A stretch of 64,000 bases of DNA, taken from the NCBI GenBank assembly GCA_016286165.1, contig JAEESE010000012.1:1-64000 (forward strand), written 5' to 3'. The DNA comes from Bacteroidaceae bacterium. Lineage in GTDB: Bacteria; Bacteroidota; Bacteroidia; Bacteroidales; Bacteroidaceae. Positions 37,324-47,297 of this stretch are shown in pieces. The notes below the pieces were generated by a model, which saw only the letters and a program-made list of their open reading frames with translations, made no database searches and was not told the origin of the DNA. Numbering within the stretch: position 1 is the stretch's first letter; the number at the start of each line of letters is the position of its first letter. A program made the translations under genes and the position numbers.

Positions 37324-38595
37324 ATGAAACCATTAGCAGAACGTATGAGACCCGTCACACTTGACGGGTATATTGGTCAGCAACATCTTGTTGGCCCTGG
37401 TGCCGTGCTGCGACGAATGATTGAGAGTGGGAAGGTCTCATCCTTTATCCTTTGGGGACCTCCGGGTGTAGGCAAGACCACATTGGCACAGATCATAGCT
37501 CACACGCTGGAAACACCATTCTACACATTGTCAGCTGTCACAAGCGGCGTCAAGGATGTTCGTGATGTGATTGAGAGAGCTCGCGGTGGTCGATTCTTCG
37601 ACCAGAAAAGCCCTATTCTTTTTATAGATGAGATACATCGTTTCTCAAAGTCGCAACAAGACTCATTGCTTGGGGCTGTTGAAAAAGGTACGGTGACCCT
37701 CATCGGCGCTACCACTGAGAATCCGTCGTTTGAAGTCATACGTCCATTGCTCTCCCGATGTGCAGTTTATGTGTTGAAGTCACTGAGCAAGGATGATTTA
37801 CTCACGTTGCTCGACCGGGCCCTTCACGAGGATGTGGAACTCAAGCAGAAACAGATAACTGTGAAGGAAACCGACGCTCTGCTGCGTTTCAGCGGAGGCG
37901 ACGCACGCAAGCTGCTCAATATTATTGAACTCGTTACCGACACAGGCAGTGAGAACAAGCCTGTAGAGATTACCGACGCTTTGGTAACAGAGCGTCTGCA
38001 GCAGAACCCGCTGGCATACGACAAAGGCGGCGAGATGCACTACGACATAATATCAGCGTTCATCAAGAGTGTTCGTGGCAGCGATCCGGACGCCGCAATA
38101 TATTGGCTGGCTCGTATGATTGAGGGCGGCGAAGAGCCTGAGTTCATAGCGCGACGATTGGTTATCCTGGCATCTGAAGATATAGGCTTGGCAAACCCCA
38201 ATGCCTTGTTGCTAGCTAATGCTGCGTTCGACACTGTTCATAAAATCGGTTGGCCAGAGGCACGGATTGCCTTGGCCGAAGCAACAGTATACTTAGCTAC
38301 TTCACCGAAGAGCAATTCCGCTTATATGGCTGTGAATGATGCTTTGGCTTTTGTACGTCAGACTGGTAACCAGCCAGTGCCTTTGCACTTACGTAATGCT
38401 CCCACAGAACTTATGGAAGAACTCGGTTATTCGAAGGGCTATAAATACGCGCACGACTACGAAGGCCATTTCGTTGAGCAGCAGTTCCTACCTGACGGCA
38501 TCACACAGCGTTTTTGGCATGCACAGCCGAATCCTGCGGAGCAAAAGCTCGCCGAACGAATGCTTAAGTTATGGGGTGACCGTTTCAAAGATTAA
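37324..38595 (+). CDS. rarA: Replication-associated recombination protein A (RarA/MgsA AAA ATPase)
   Basis: MKPLAERMRPVTLDGYIGQQHLVGPGAVLRRMIE; WGPPGVGKTTLAQIIA; LFIDEIHRFSKSQQD; track start at 37267 lies inside the tRNA. Confidence 0.97.
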   Translation: MKPLAERMRPVTLDGYIGQQHLVGPGAVLRRMIESGKVSSFILWGPPGVGKTTLAQIIAHTLETPFYTLSAVTSGVKDVRDVIERARGGRFFDQKSPILFIDEIHRFSKSQQDSLLGAVEKGTVTLIGATTENPSFEVIRPLLSRCAVYVLKSLSKDDLLTLLDRALHEDVELKQKQITVKETDALLRFSGGDARKLLNIIELVTDTGSENKPVEITDALVTERLQQNPLAYDKGGEMHYDIISAFIKSVRGSDPDAAIYWLARMIEGGEEPEFIARRLVILASEDIGLANPNALLLANAAFDTVHKIGWPEARIALAEATVYLATSPKSNSAYMAVNDALAFVRQTGNQPVPLHLRNAPTELMEELGYSKGYKYAHDYEGHFVEQQFLPDGITQRFWHAQPNPAEQKLAERMLKLWGDRFKD

Positions 38596-38703
38596 TCCCA
38601 TTGTCCAAATCTCCATTCTTGATTGGAGCAGTTCATGACTTTGTTCTTCCAGAATTTGCTATGCTTATGATTACGAGATGAAATTGTATCGTAATCTGCA
38701 TAT

Positions 38704-39573
38704 TTAGTTGAGTGTGAGATAATAGCCCAATTTGTAGAATGCAAAGGCGGTTAGGTTGGGGTTGGGACCTTCGAGATGTCTGCGCAAAGGTTTGCGGATG
38801 AGCGAGAAACAACGGCGGACAAATCCAGATAGGCCATAGCGCTGAAGGCGTCTTGCAGTGTCTTGAACACGGCTATAACCTTGCATTCGGTCGCCAAGGC
38901 TGTAAAGTGTTCTAAGTGCAGTCTCAGTCTTGTCCAGAAAAATGTTGTTGGGCTCCAATCCTAGATGAATAACAGGATTCTGGATATGGGTGATGCTAAC
39001 TTGATGACGCTCCAGTTCAGCTCCGAAGAGTGCATCCTCATAGCCGTATTCCTTTATCTCCTCGCACAACTGAATACTGGTGAAGACGCTTTTACGTATT
39101 AACATATTGCAGGTCGTGAGCTGATGAAAAGGCGTTTGTGACCGGTCATGAATGGCTACACGACTGGACGTATATTCATATTTGTACCGTAGCGAAGCTC
39201 CCTCTGGCTGCTCCTCTGGAACGGTAGTACCCCCGCATACCACCTCTGCATCCTTCGCAGCTTCGAGGAAGGCCTTGAACGAGAATGTAGCTGTTAAGGC
39301 TGTGTCGCAGTCGACAAACCACAGCCACTGACCCTGTGCCAAGCTTGCTAGTTTGTTACGAATGGCGGCACGTCCAAGGTTGTGAGGTGCTTGCCACAAG
39401 GTGAGCCTTGGTAATTCTCGTACCTTGACAAACCATTCTGTATTTTCAGACGAAGCATCGTCGGCGAGGATAACCTCTGCATCGATTTGCTCACGCTGAA
39501 TCAGTTCGTGCAAGTCCTGCACGAGCTGCAATGCGTTGTAATTATAAATAGGTATAAGGGCAGAGAGCGTCAT
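38704..39573 (-). CDS. Glycosyltransferase family 2
   Basis: LSALIPIYNYNALQLVQDL; EVILADDASSENTEW; WLWFVDCDTALTATF. Confidence 0.93.
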   Translation of the reverse strand: MTLSALIPIYNYNALQLVQDLHELIQREQIDAEVILADDASSENTEWFVKVRELPRLTLWQAPHNLGRAAIRNKLASLAQGQWLWFVDCDTALTATFSFKAFLEAAKDAEVVCGGTTVPEEQPEGASLRYKYEYTSSRVAIHDRSQTPFHQLTTCNMLIRKSVFTSIQLCEEIKEYGYEDALFGAELERHQVSITHIQNPVIHLGLEPNNIFLDKTETALRTLYSLGDRMQGYSRVQDTARRLQRYGLSGFVRRCFSLIRKPLRRHLEGPNPNLTAFAFYKLGYYLTLN

Positions 39574-40445
39574 TCAACTATGATTTCATAGTGGGTAGAC
39601 CAAGTGCTGTTCGGCTCTACACGTTCGGCGAATGGCTTGCGGCGTACGTCTTCAGCGAAACCTACGGGATCGCAGCAGCCGTGCCATGGTTCGATACACA
39701 TGAACGGAGCTCGACCGTCGCAAGGCGACCATAGGGCTGTGATAGGCATCGAATGGCGCACGGTGACGATAGGATGCGTGTTCTTGTCGTGCAGCGTGAT
39801 TCTCGTGATACGATTTGTTGCATCAACAATGGTATCACATTTGAAAGTCTGATTGGTCAGGGGAAGTAGGCCGTCTGCAGGCACGTCGACGTCAAAGGTC
39901 TTACTGTCGGCATAACCGCCAGGGGCTATCACGGTGCTCACTAGCGGGCTGTCGACGTCGAATGACAGGTAGCCGTGGACCTCATCGTCAGGGTTGTAAC
40001 CCTTGTAGTTGAAGCCTGGATGAGCACCTATCTGGAAGAACATCGTATCCGATGAATGGTTTGTTACATGCCATTCTACAGTAAGAACGTTTCGCAGCAA
40101 ACGATAATCTATCCGCAATTCGAAATCGAAAGGCCAGTGTTGGAGGCTTTCCTCATTAGCTCGAGTGACAAACGAGAGATGGCGGTCCTCCTCAACATCG
40201 CAGACGAAAAGCATATCTCGGGCAAAGCCATGCTGGGTAAGGCCGTATTCGCGACCGTCGATGTGAAGAATGTTCTGCCACACCCGGCCAACGATTGGGA
40301 AAAGAACCGGCGCACGGCGGTCCCAAAAGGTAGGATCGCCTTGCCAGAGATATTCATGAGGCGACGTAACTCGGCGCAAGCTGGTAAGCTCAGCACCCGT
40401 TTCGGTCACTGCTATTTCGAGAATTCCATTTGAGAGAGTCTTCAT
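39570..40445 (-). CDS. Aldose 1-epimerase family protein
   Basis: LTSLRRVTSPHEYLWQGDPTFWDRRAPVLFPIVGR; TQHGFARDM; IGAHPGFNY; 4-nt overlap with the glycosyltransferase. Confidence 0.93.
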   Translation of the reverse strand: MKTLSNGILEIAVTETGAELTSLRRVTSPHEYLWQGDPTFWDRRAPVLFPIVGRVWQNILHIDGREYGLTQHGFARDMLFVCDVEEDRHLSFVTRANEESLQHWPFDFELRIDYRLLRNVLTVEWHVTNHSSDTMFFQIGAHPGFNYKGYNPDDEVHGYLSFDVDSPLVSTVIAPGGYADSKTFDVDVPADGLLPLTNQTFKCDTIVDATNRITRITLHDKNTHPIVTVRHSMPITALWSPCDGRAPFMCIEPWHGCCDPVGFAEDVRRKPFAERVEPNSTWSTHYEIIVE

Positions 40446-40604
40446 TGCTGATATTTGTTTATTGTTATTCTATGGCTCGGCAAAAATATACTATTTTCAT
40501 CTACGCTCCAAATTTTTCTGCGATTTATCCTTAAATAATACTAAATACAACACCGATGAATTAATAAAAATAGTAAAAAGGGAGTTCAAATCGAAGAAAG
40601 TTTG

Positions 40605-40612
40605 TACATTTG
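40605..40612 (+). promoter_or_regulatory. -7 box TACATTTG
   Basis: TAnnTTTG 47 nt upstream of ATG 40659. Confidence 0.6.
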
Positions 40613-40658
40613 CAGCCGATTTCTAAAAGAGCCTTTACAAAACAACAAGTTTTTTGAG

Positions 40659-41234
40659 ATGAATCTATATATTCGATTCTTCGACGATGAACGCGTCGTG
40701 ACAACAACAGAAGAAGCCCTTGAATTCATTCACACCTTCCAAGGCTTTAATCCGACAAAGGATTTCGACGATGATTTCCGTAAGTATGCTGAAAGCGATG
40801 TGGTATACCCGAAACGTTATAAAGTACGTCCTCGTGTGTACTTCATTGTCATAAAGACTACAGCCACAACTCTCGAGGAGTTCAAGGCTAATGGTCGCAA
40901 CCAGACCAGTAATCCTGGTGAAGGCACGCCAGCTCCGCGTCCTAAGGATATTATTGTCAACAAACTGCTTGAAGAGCGTCCGGGATGGTACGAAGGAACT
41001 ATCAACTTCAAGCGTGTGGTATTCCTCCCCGAAACGGGCAAGTGCGACTACTTTGATACATCCTTCTCAGCTATCCTTAAAGCCTGGAGCCCAATGGATT
41101 GCTACAACCGCCTCGTAGACTATATACATCAGCGCGAAGACATTGACGAACGCAGTCAGATGCCGTCGCCTAAAGGCAGGAATTTCATTTTTCATTATAT
41201 CGGACTTAAACCATTGTCCTCACTCAACATCTAA
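40659..41234 (+). CDS. Conserved hypothetical protein
   Basis: MNLYIRFFDDERVVTTTEEALEFIHTFQGFNPTKDFDDDFRKY...; start placed at the internal Met after the promoter. Confidence 0.7.
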   Translation: MNLYIRFFDDERVVTTTEEALEFIHTFQGFNPTKDFDDDFRKYAESDVVYPKRYKVRPRVYFIVIKTTATTLEEFKANGRNQTSNPGEGTPAPRPKDIIVNKLLEERPGWYEGTINFKRVVFLPETGKCDYFDTSFSAILKAWSPMDCYNRLVDYIHQREDIDERSQMPSPKGRNFIFHYIGLKPLSSLNI

Positions 41235-41301
41235 ACAGGTAAAAGCACAACAGCAGATAACAATTAACAAGAGTAATAACCGTAAACAAATCAATAGAAC
41301 A

Positions 41302-42693
41302 ATGAAGATGAAGAAATTTTTCATGAGCATCGCTCTCGTAGCTATGGCTGCTTCAGCTATGGCACAGTATGAAGGAACCCAGTGGTACGATCGTATCGGC
41401 ACCGGTGAGGACAGCCTCCGCACACGTCAGAACCTGAGCATGTTCCAGACCGCTATCAATAGCAAGAACTGGACCGAGGCCTACGAGGTTTGGAAGCCCA
41501 TATTCGAAAAGGCTCCCTTCTCGCAGATGGGTATCTACACCAACGGTGCTTATATGCTGGCAATGCTCATCCAGGGTGAGCAGGATGTTGCTAAGAAGCA
41601 GGCTTACTTCAATGAACTGATGGGCGTGTACGACACCCGCGTCAAGAACCTTGCTGGTTTGAACTCATTCACCAAAGTTGAACGCCGCGCCACCGAAGGC
41701 GACGTCATCGCACGTAAGGCTTATGATTACGCTGCTTATGGCCCCGCCTGCGATCCCACATACACCCTCGACAAGGCCTACAACATGTTTAAGGATGGTA
41801 TCAACAAGATCAACGAACAGGGCGGTCGCGAGGTAGGTGGCTTCGTACTTGATGCTTTCTTCCGCGTAAGTTACGCCAAGTACCAGGCAGACAACAACGG
41901 TTTCCGTGAGAACTTCCTTCAGGACTACCTCGAGAGCAAAGATGTCTGCGACAAGATGCTCCAGTTGGCCAAGGAAGAGACTGACCCCGAGAAGGCTCAG
42001 AAGATAGTTTCTGAGTATGATACTCCTCTGAACACCATCGAAGGCCTCTTCGCTGAGTCCAAGGCCGCCGACCGCGACCAGATCATCGCTATCTTCACTC
42101 CGAAGATCGAGGCCAACAAGGACAACCTCGCTTACCTGAAGAGCGCACTGACGCTGATGGCTGCCAACGACTGCGACGACGCACCTGTCTACTACAAGGC
42201 TGCTGAGTATGCTTTCAATATCGAGCCCTCTTACGAGTCCGCTATCGGTACTGCTCAGAAGTATGCCAAGGACGGTCAGGTTGCCAAGAGCGTTGAATAT
42301 TACAACAAGGCCATTGAACTCTGCCAGAGCGACGTACAGAAGGGTAACATCGCACTGCGCGTAGCTGCCGCAATGCGCAAGAGCGGCGACTTCAAGAGCG
42401 CTTACGATTACCTCGACAAGGCTGCTCAGTTCAATCCCGACCTCGAAGGTAAGTGCTTCATGCAGCGCGCCAACATTGCCACCAAGGCTAAGAATTATGC
42501 TGATGCTAAGGCTTTCTGCGACAAGGCTGCCGCTGCTGACATCACACTCGCCGGTCAGGCTCAGCGCCTCAAGAACAGCATCCTCACCGTGGAGCGTCAC
42601 AATGCTGAGTACGCAGCACAGAAGGCTGCCTACGACAAGCAGCAGGCTGAGCTCAAGGCTGAGGAGGACTTCTGGAAGGCTGGCAAGAAATAA
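41302..42693 (+). CDS. Exported tetratricopeptide-repeat protein
   Basis: MKMKKFFMSIALVAMAASAMAQ; TPR-like DGQVAKSVEYYNKAIELCQSDVQKGNIALRVAAAMRKSGDFKSAYDYLDKA. Confidence 0.85.
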   Translation: MKMKKFFMSIALVAMAASAMAQYEGTQWYDRIGTGEDSLRTRQNLSMFQTAINSKNWTEAYEVWKPIFEKAPFSQMGIYTNGAYMLAMLIQGEQDVAKKQAYFNELMGVYDTRVKNLAGLNSFTKVERRATEGDVIARKAYDYAAYGPACDPTYTLDKAYNMFKDGINKINEQGGREVGGFVLDAFFRVSYAKYQADNNGFRENFLQDYLESKDVCDKMLQLAKEETDPEKAQKIVSEYDTPLNTIEGLFAESKAADRDQIIAIFTPKIEANKDNLAYLKSALTLMAANDCDDAPVYYKAAEYAFNIEPSYESAIGTAQKYAKDGQVAKSVEYYNKAIELCQSDVQKGNIALRVAAAMRKSGDFKSAYDYLDKAAQFNPDLEGKCFMQRANIATKAKNYADAKAFCDKAAAADITLAGQAQRLKNSILTVERHNAEYAAQKAAYDKQQAELKAEEDFWKAGKK

Positions 42694-42720
42694 TACTCCA
42701 GTCAGTATTAACACTTAACA

Positions 42721-42754
42721 AAAAGGGGCTGTGTCAATGCGACACAGTCCCTTT
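42721..42754 (+). terminator. Rho-independent terminator
   Basis: AAAAGGGGCTGTGTC-aatgc-GACACAGTCCCTTTT. Confidence 0.85.
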
Positions 42755-42819
42755 TAGTTTTATGCAACGAATCTATCTAATTCAACGTATTGTTTTGGTG
42801 TACGATTTTTATGAATTAA

Positions 42820-43671
42820 TCATTTCGGCCGATGGAACTCGTTAACTTTCTTGTGGCAACTGATCTGCTCGTCAGTCTCGGGGAAATGTTCGGCGAGGAG
42901 GTCATATAGGTCCGGGTCATAGTCCTTGAGCTCTTCACGGGTGTTGCACCAGTTGTGCTTTCCATCGGGATGATCCATTTCGGCATTGACGTTAAACCAG
43001 TCCTGTACAGCCTCAGCGAAATATTCCATGTGGTCGGTGATGCGATAGGTACCATTGAGGATGCCACTGGCCTTGGCTTTCTCGTAGAGTTGCTTAAGGC
43101 GACCGTCAAAGTCTGGTTCGGCAATCATCAGACCGATGCAATGGATGGCGTGGGCGAACTCATGGATGAGGATGTCCTCGGCGTGGTATTTATCTATCTG
43201 ATAACCAAGTACATTCTCTTCGGCGCATGAGGTCAGCGGTTCTTCTATGGTGCCGCCTAAGCCACGGGCACGGAGATCCCAGTTCAGGGCGGTGTCGTTG
43301 ACCAGATAATGATGCTCAGGTAGGTCCGTTGTCCCCTCGTATCTCGCCATAATCGCCACGCGGGCGTTGGCTTTAATCATTGCCTGCAGAACTTCAGGTT
43401 TCAGCATGCAGGTCATAGCATACAGAGTACGATGGGCGGCCACGAAGGCAGAATCGGGCACGCGCCACGATGACACTAATGGCAGACCGTTGACATCCAC
43501 ATACTTGACATAGAAGCTGTCAAGACCGAGCGAGTCGGGAACGCTGGATACAATGCACTCAGGGACATCAAATGTCCCATTGGCCTCCTCCAGACCTCCC
43601 CGAGGGGAGGAGTTGCAAGATGAGAGGCATATTGCCAGAAGAATAACGAACAGAGCAAAAAATTTATTCAT
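42820..43671 (-). CDS. Lipoprotein putative zinc metallopeptidase
   Basis: Lipobox LLAICLSSC; ILIHEFAHAIHCIGL HExxH motif. Confidence 0.8.
   Translation of the reverse strand: MNKFFALFVILLAICLSSCNSSPRGGLEEANGTFDVPECIVSSVPDSLGLDSFYVKYVDVNGLPLVSSWRVPDSAFVAAHRTLYAMTCMLKPEVLQAMIKANARVAIMARYEGTTDLPEHHYLVNDTALNWDLRARGLGGTIEEPLTSCAEENVLGYQIDKYHAEDILIHEFAHAIHCIGLMIAEPDFDGRLKQLYEKAKASGILNGTYRITDHMEYFAEAVQDWFNVNAEMDHPDGKHNWCNTREELKDYDPDLYDLLAEHFPETDEQISCHKKVNEFHRPK
43595..43610. repeat. Palindromic element in the N-terminal coding region of the metallopeptidase (SSPRGGLEEA)
   Basis: CCTCCCC-GA-GGGGAGG; exact reverse complement of 43700-43715. Confidence 0.8.
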
Positions 43672-43699
43672 GACTTATAATCATTAGGATTGAAAAGCC

Positions 43700-43715
43700 C
43701 CTCCCCTCGGGGAGG
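43700..43715. repeat. Intergenic copy of the same palindrome
   Basis: CCTCCCC-TC-GGGGAGG. Confidence 0.8.
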
Positions 43716-43736
43716 ATGGGAGGGGGCCTCTTTTAA

Positions 43737-45362
43737 TCACTTCATATACGTATATCTATAATCCGTCGGACTGACGAGTGTCTCCTTGATAACTCTCGGG
43801 ATGATCCAACGGATGAGGTTGAACTCGCCGCCGGCCTTGTCGTTGGTACCGCTGGCGCGTGCTCCGCCGAAAGGTTGCATGCCGACTACGGCACCCGTGG
43901 GCTTGTCATTGATATAGAAGTTACCTGCGGCGTATGCCAGCTTGTCGGCAATCTTTTCAACAGCTAAACGGTCGCGGCCGAAGACAGCGCCGGTGAGGCC
44001 GTAAGGCGAGGTCTCGTCGCATAGCTTGGCAGCCTCTTCCACCTTGTCGTCGTCGTAAGGATAGACGGTGATGATGGGGCCGAAGATCTCCTCTTCCATT
44101 GATTTGAAGCGCGGATTAGAGGTCTCGATGACCGTAGGCTCGACGAACCATCCCACACTCTTGTCGCATTTGCCGCCGAGGACAACTTTCGCATCGGCAG
44201 CTGCTTCGGCGAAGTCGATATAGCTCTTGCACTTGTCGAACGAAGCCTCGTCGATGACAGCGTTGACGTAGTTCATCGGGTCTCGGACATCACCCATCTT
44301 GATTTCACCGGCCATGCGCTTGATATCCTCTAACACGCAGGGCCACAAGCTCTTCGGGATATACATTCTTGAAGCAGCTGAGCACTTCTGACCTTGGAAC
44401 TCAAAGGCACCGCAGAAAGCAGCAGTAGCCACAGCCTTCGGGTCGGCTGAGGGATGCACGAAGATGAAGTCCTTACCACCTGTCTCGCCTACGAGACGCG
44501 GATAGGAAATATAGCGGTCGAGGTTCGAGCAGGCCTGGCTCCAGAGGCTCTTGAAAGTGGCGGTGCTGCCTGTGAAGTGAATGCCAGCGAAGTATTTGCT
44601 CTCGGTGCAGACCTTACCAATCAGCGCTCCGCTGCCGGGCAGGAAGTTGATAACGCCGTCGGGCAGACCGGCCTCCTTGTACAACTGCATGAGGTAGTAG
44701 TTGGAGAGTAGGGCAGTGGTGGAGGGCTTCCATACAGCTACGTTACCCATCAGCACGGGCGTCATGCAGAGGTTCGAGGCGATAGACGTGAAGTTGAAAG
44801 GTGTCACGGCCAGCACGAAACCTTCCAGCGGACGGTACTCTGTATGGTTGATGTTGCCGGCGCCGTCCTTCGGTTGCATAGCGTAAATCTTCGAGGCATA
44901 ATGCACGTTGTAGCGGAAGAAGTCGATGGTCTCGCAGGCTGAGTCGATCTCTGCCTGGTAGATGTTTTTGCTCTGGCCTAACATACAGGCGGCGTTCATG
45001 ATAGGACGATACTTCGTAGCCAGCAGCTCAGCCATCTTCATGGCGATGCCTGCGCGCACGGTCCAGTCAGTCTTCGACCACTCTTCCCATGCCTTCATGG
45101 CGGTGTCGATGGCCAGTTGAATCTCCTTCTCGCTGACCTTGTGATAGGTGGCGAGCACGTGCTTATGGTCGTGCGGACAAGTCACGGTGCCTGTGTTGCC
45201 CGTGCGAATCTCCTTACCACCTATAATAATAGGTATGTCAACAACGATGTTCGACTGACGTTCCAGCTCTGCTTCCAGAGCAACGCGTTCGGGTGAGCCT
45301 GCCAGATAGGCTTTCACCGGCTCGTTGGCCGGCAGTGGAAAAGTAATAACTGAATTACGCAT
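43737..45362 (-). CDS. pruA: L-glutamate gamma-semialdehyde (1-pyrroline-5-carboxylate) dehydrogenase
   Basis: GETGGKDFIFVHPSADP; GAFEFQGQKCSAASRMYIP; QPFGGARASGTNDKAGG. Confidence 0.95.
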   Translation of the reverse strand: MRNSVITFPLPANEPVKAYLAGSPERVALEAELERQSNIVVDIPIIIGGKEIRTGNTGTVTCPHDHKHVLATYHKVSEKEIQLAIDTAMKAWEEWSKTDWTVRAGIAMKMAELLATKYRPIMNAACMLGQSKNIYQAEIDSACETIDFFRYNVHYASKIYAMQPKDGAGNINHTEYRPLEGFVLAVTPFNFTSIASNLCMTPVLMGNVAVWKPSTTALLSNYYLMQLYKEAGLPDGVINFLPGSGALIGKVCTESKYFAGIHFTGSTATFKSLWSQACSNLDRYISYPRLVGETGGKDFIFVHPSADPKAVATAAFCGAFEFQGQKCSAASRMYIPKSLWPCVLEDIKRMAGEIKMGDVRDPMNYVNAVIDEASFDKCKSYIDFAEAAADAKVVLGGKCDKSVGWFVEPTVIETSNPRFKSMEEEIFGPIITVYPYDDDKVEEAAKLCDETSPYGLTGAVFGRDRLAVEKIADKLAYAAGNFYINDKPTGAVVGMQPFGGARASGTNDKAGGEFNLIRWIIPRVIKETLVSPTDYRYTYMK

Positions 45363-45503
45363 GATGATTTAGATTATGAGTTTGTTAGTTTTTAGTTTAT
45401 GAGTTTATGATTTTTTTGACTTTATTAGTTTATAATTCCTTCGTTTTCGGTTGCAAATATAATAAAAGTCTGTGATTTGAACGTAAAAACACAAGGATTA
45501 ATT

Positions 45504-46346
45504 TCAACTTTCATTTCCTAACTCCCAGAAAGCGACGGCTGATGCGGCTGCAACATTGAGAGAGTCTACTCCGTGGCGCATTGGAATCTTTACTACATAA
45601 TCAGCACGCTCGATGGTAGAGGTAGGGAGACCGTCACCTTCATTGCCTAAAATAATAGCCAGACGTTGTTCCGACTTCAAACAGCTGTCATTAAGGTTAA
45701 TTGACCTATCGACTAAAGCCATTGCCGCAGTCTTGAAGCCCATTGTATGCAATTTGTTAATATAATGATGTTCAGCATCTTGAGTATCATTGTCTAAAGT
45801 ATTAGTCCAAGTCCATGGTACGAGAAACACAGAACCCATTGACACGCGAACAGCACGGCGGTTCAGAGGGTCGCATGACGTTTGCGTCACAAGCACGGCG
45901 TCAACACCTAATGCAGCTGCCGAACGAAATATAGCTCCTATGTTTGTGGAATCGACTACGCTGTCCACAACTGCAATCCTGCTTGCATTGCGGCATACTT
46001 CCTCTACACTCTTAGGAACAGGCCTGCGCATGGCACAAAGCACACCGCGTGTAAGAGTGTAACCTGTGAGACTTGCCAACAAGTCGCGCTCGCCGGTATA
46101 CACGGGACATTCATTCAGACGTGCAATGATATCAGCTGCATCTCCGTCTATGTGACGGCGCTCACATAGCAGTGCCAGCGGCTCGTAGCCAGCATCCAGG
46201 GCTACGCGAATCACCTTTGGACTCTCTGCGATAAACATGCCTTGCTCGGCATGCAGACGGTTGCGCAACTGTGCCTCGGTGAGCCTTGCAAACATATCGA
46301 TACGCTCATCGCCTAAATCCGTTATATTTATAATTTCAACTCCCAT
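45504..46346 (-). CDS. TrmH/SpoU-family RNA methyltransferase
   Basis: VVDSTNIGAIFRSAAALGVDAVLVTQTSCDPLNRRAVRVSMGSVF; LAIILGNEGDGL; IPMRHGVDSLNVAAASAVAFWEL. Confidence 0.95.
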   Translation of the reverse strand: MGVEIINITDLGDERIDMFARLTEAQLRNRLHAEQGMFIAESPKVIRVALDAGYEPLALLCERRHIDGDAADIIARLNECPVYTGERDLLASLTGYTLTRGVLCAMRRPVPKSVEEVCRNASRIAVVDSVVDSTNIGAIFRSAAALGVDAVLVTQTSCDPLNRRAVRVSMGSVFLVPWTWTNTLDNDTQDAEHHYINKLHTMGFKTAAMALVDRSINLNDSCLKSEQRLAIILGNEGDGLPTSTIERADYVVKIPMRHGVDSLNVAAASAVAFWELGNES

Positions 46347-46390
46347 ACTATCTGATTTACATCACAATCAAATGTCATCAATCTACATTT

Positions 46391-46852
46391 TCATTTGAAC
46401 AAATCCATCAATCCTTTGCATCCCTCAAGCACATCTTGCCAAGTAGCTTCGAAATCGCCAGTGTACCAAGGGTCAGAGATATCGCCACTTCTGCCTGCGA
46501 ATTCAAGCAACTTGTGAATCTTGCCTTTTGGATCGCCACCACAGATGCGTTGCATATTAGAAATATTCCAATCGTCCATGCCAATGAGTAAGTCGAAGCG
46601 TGAATAATCGGCAGACGTCATACGCCGGGCTGTCTTGCCAGCAGAACTAATACCATGTTCCGCCAGTTTCCGACGGGCAGGAGGGTACACAGGATTACCT
46701 ATTTCCTCGTTGGATGTAGCTGCCGACTCAATAGTGAAACGGTCTTCCAAGCCTGCTTTGCTCACTAAGTCCTTCATCACAAATTCAGCCATCGGGCTGC
46801 GGCATATATTTCCGTGGCAAACAAAAAGTATCTTTGTCTTTGCATCGTTCAT
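46391..46852 (-). CDS. Low-molecular-weight protein tyrosine phosphatase
   Basis: ILFVCHGNICRSPMAEFVMKDLV; C-terminal DISDPWYTGDFEATW. Confidence 0.96.
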   Translation of the reverse strand: MNDAKTKILFVCHGNICRSPMAEFVMKDLVSKAGLEDRFTIESAATSNEEIGNPVYPPARRKLAEHGISSAGKTARRMTSADYSRFDLLIGMDDWNISNMQRICGGDPKGKIHKLLEFAGRSGDISDPWYTGDFEATWQDVLEGCKGLMDLFK

Positions 46853-46955
46853 CGTTGTGGCAATCGTTTGTTTGTTATTGTGGTTGTATGTATAAGTACG
46901 TCTTTTGAAACAATGAATAGTCTTTGTATAATTCTGTTTTTGCTGTTTCTTCGTG

Positions 46956-46963
46956 CAAAGTTA
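46956..46963 (-). promoter_or_regulatory. -7 box for the LMW-PTP/RNA methyltransferase operon
   Basis: CAAAGTTA on + strand. Confidence 0.5.
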
Positions 46964-47178
46964 CACTTTTTCCTTATATCATCATCATAACCGATAAAAA
47001 AAAGAACAACTAATGCTAAAATTATATGTGATGAAATCCGTTTGTTTTAGTCTGCGATTTTAACATATTCAGCTTGAAAATGATGTTGTATCAGCAAATA
47101 TTTATCCTCAAACGTTCAAAAACAGGGGCAAAACGATAGTTTTATGTCTAAATATTTGCGCATAAAACATAAAATGCG

Positions 47179-47186
47179 TACCTTTG
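47179..47186 (+). promoter_or_regulatory. -7 box TACCTTTG
   Basis: TAnnTTTG upstream of the wHTH gene. Confidence 0.6.
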
Positions 47187-47297
47187 CAGCGTTTTTAAGA
47201 GAAAGCTCGTCTGAGAGCCTAATTTGCAATAGCCTTTGGGCTTGCGATGAAACCCTCAGTCCGTGTAGTATTAATTAATTTTAAGGTAAAAAAGATT

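Noticed and set aside
41665-42714. 349-aa ORF on the minus strand
   Set aside because: Fully antisense to the TPR gene; Leu/Val/Ser-rich shadow frame caused by the codon bias of the real gene; no recognisable domain.
47205-47297. Possible TPP riboswitch because of a CTGAGA string in the leader
   Set aside because: The rest of the TPP consensus (ACCC, GAACCTGAT, TAATACC) is missing; the downstream gene is a small wHTH protein.
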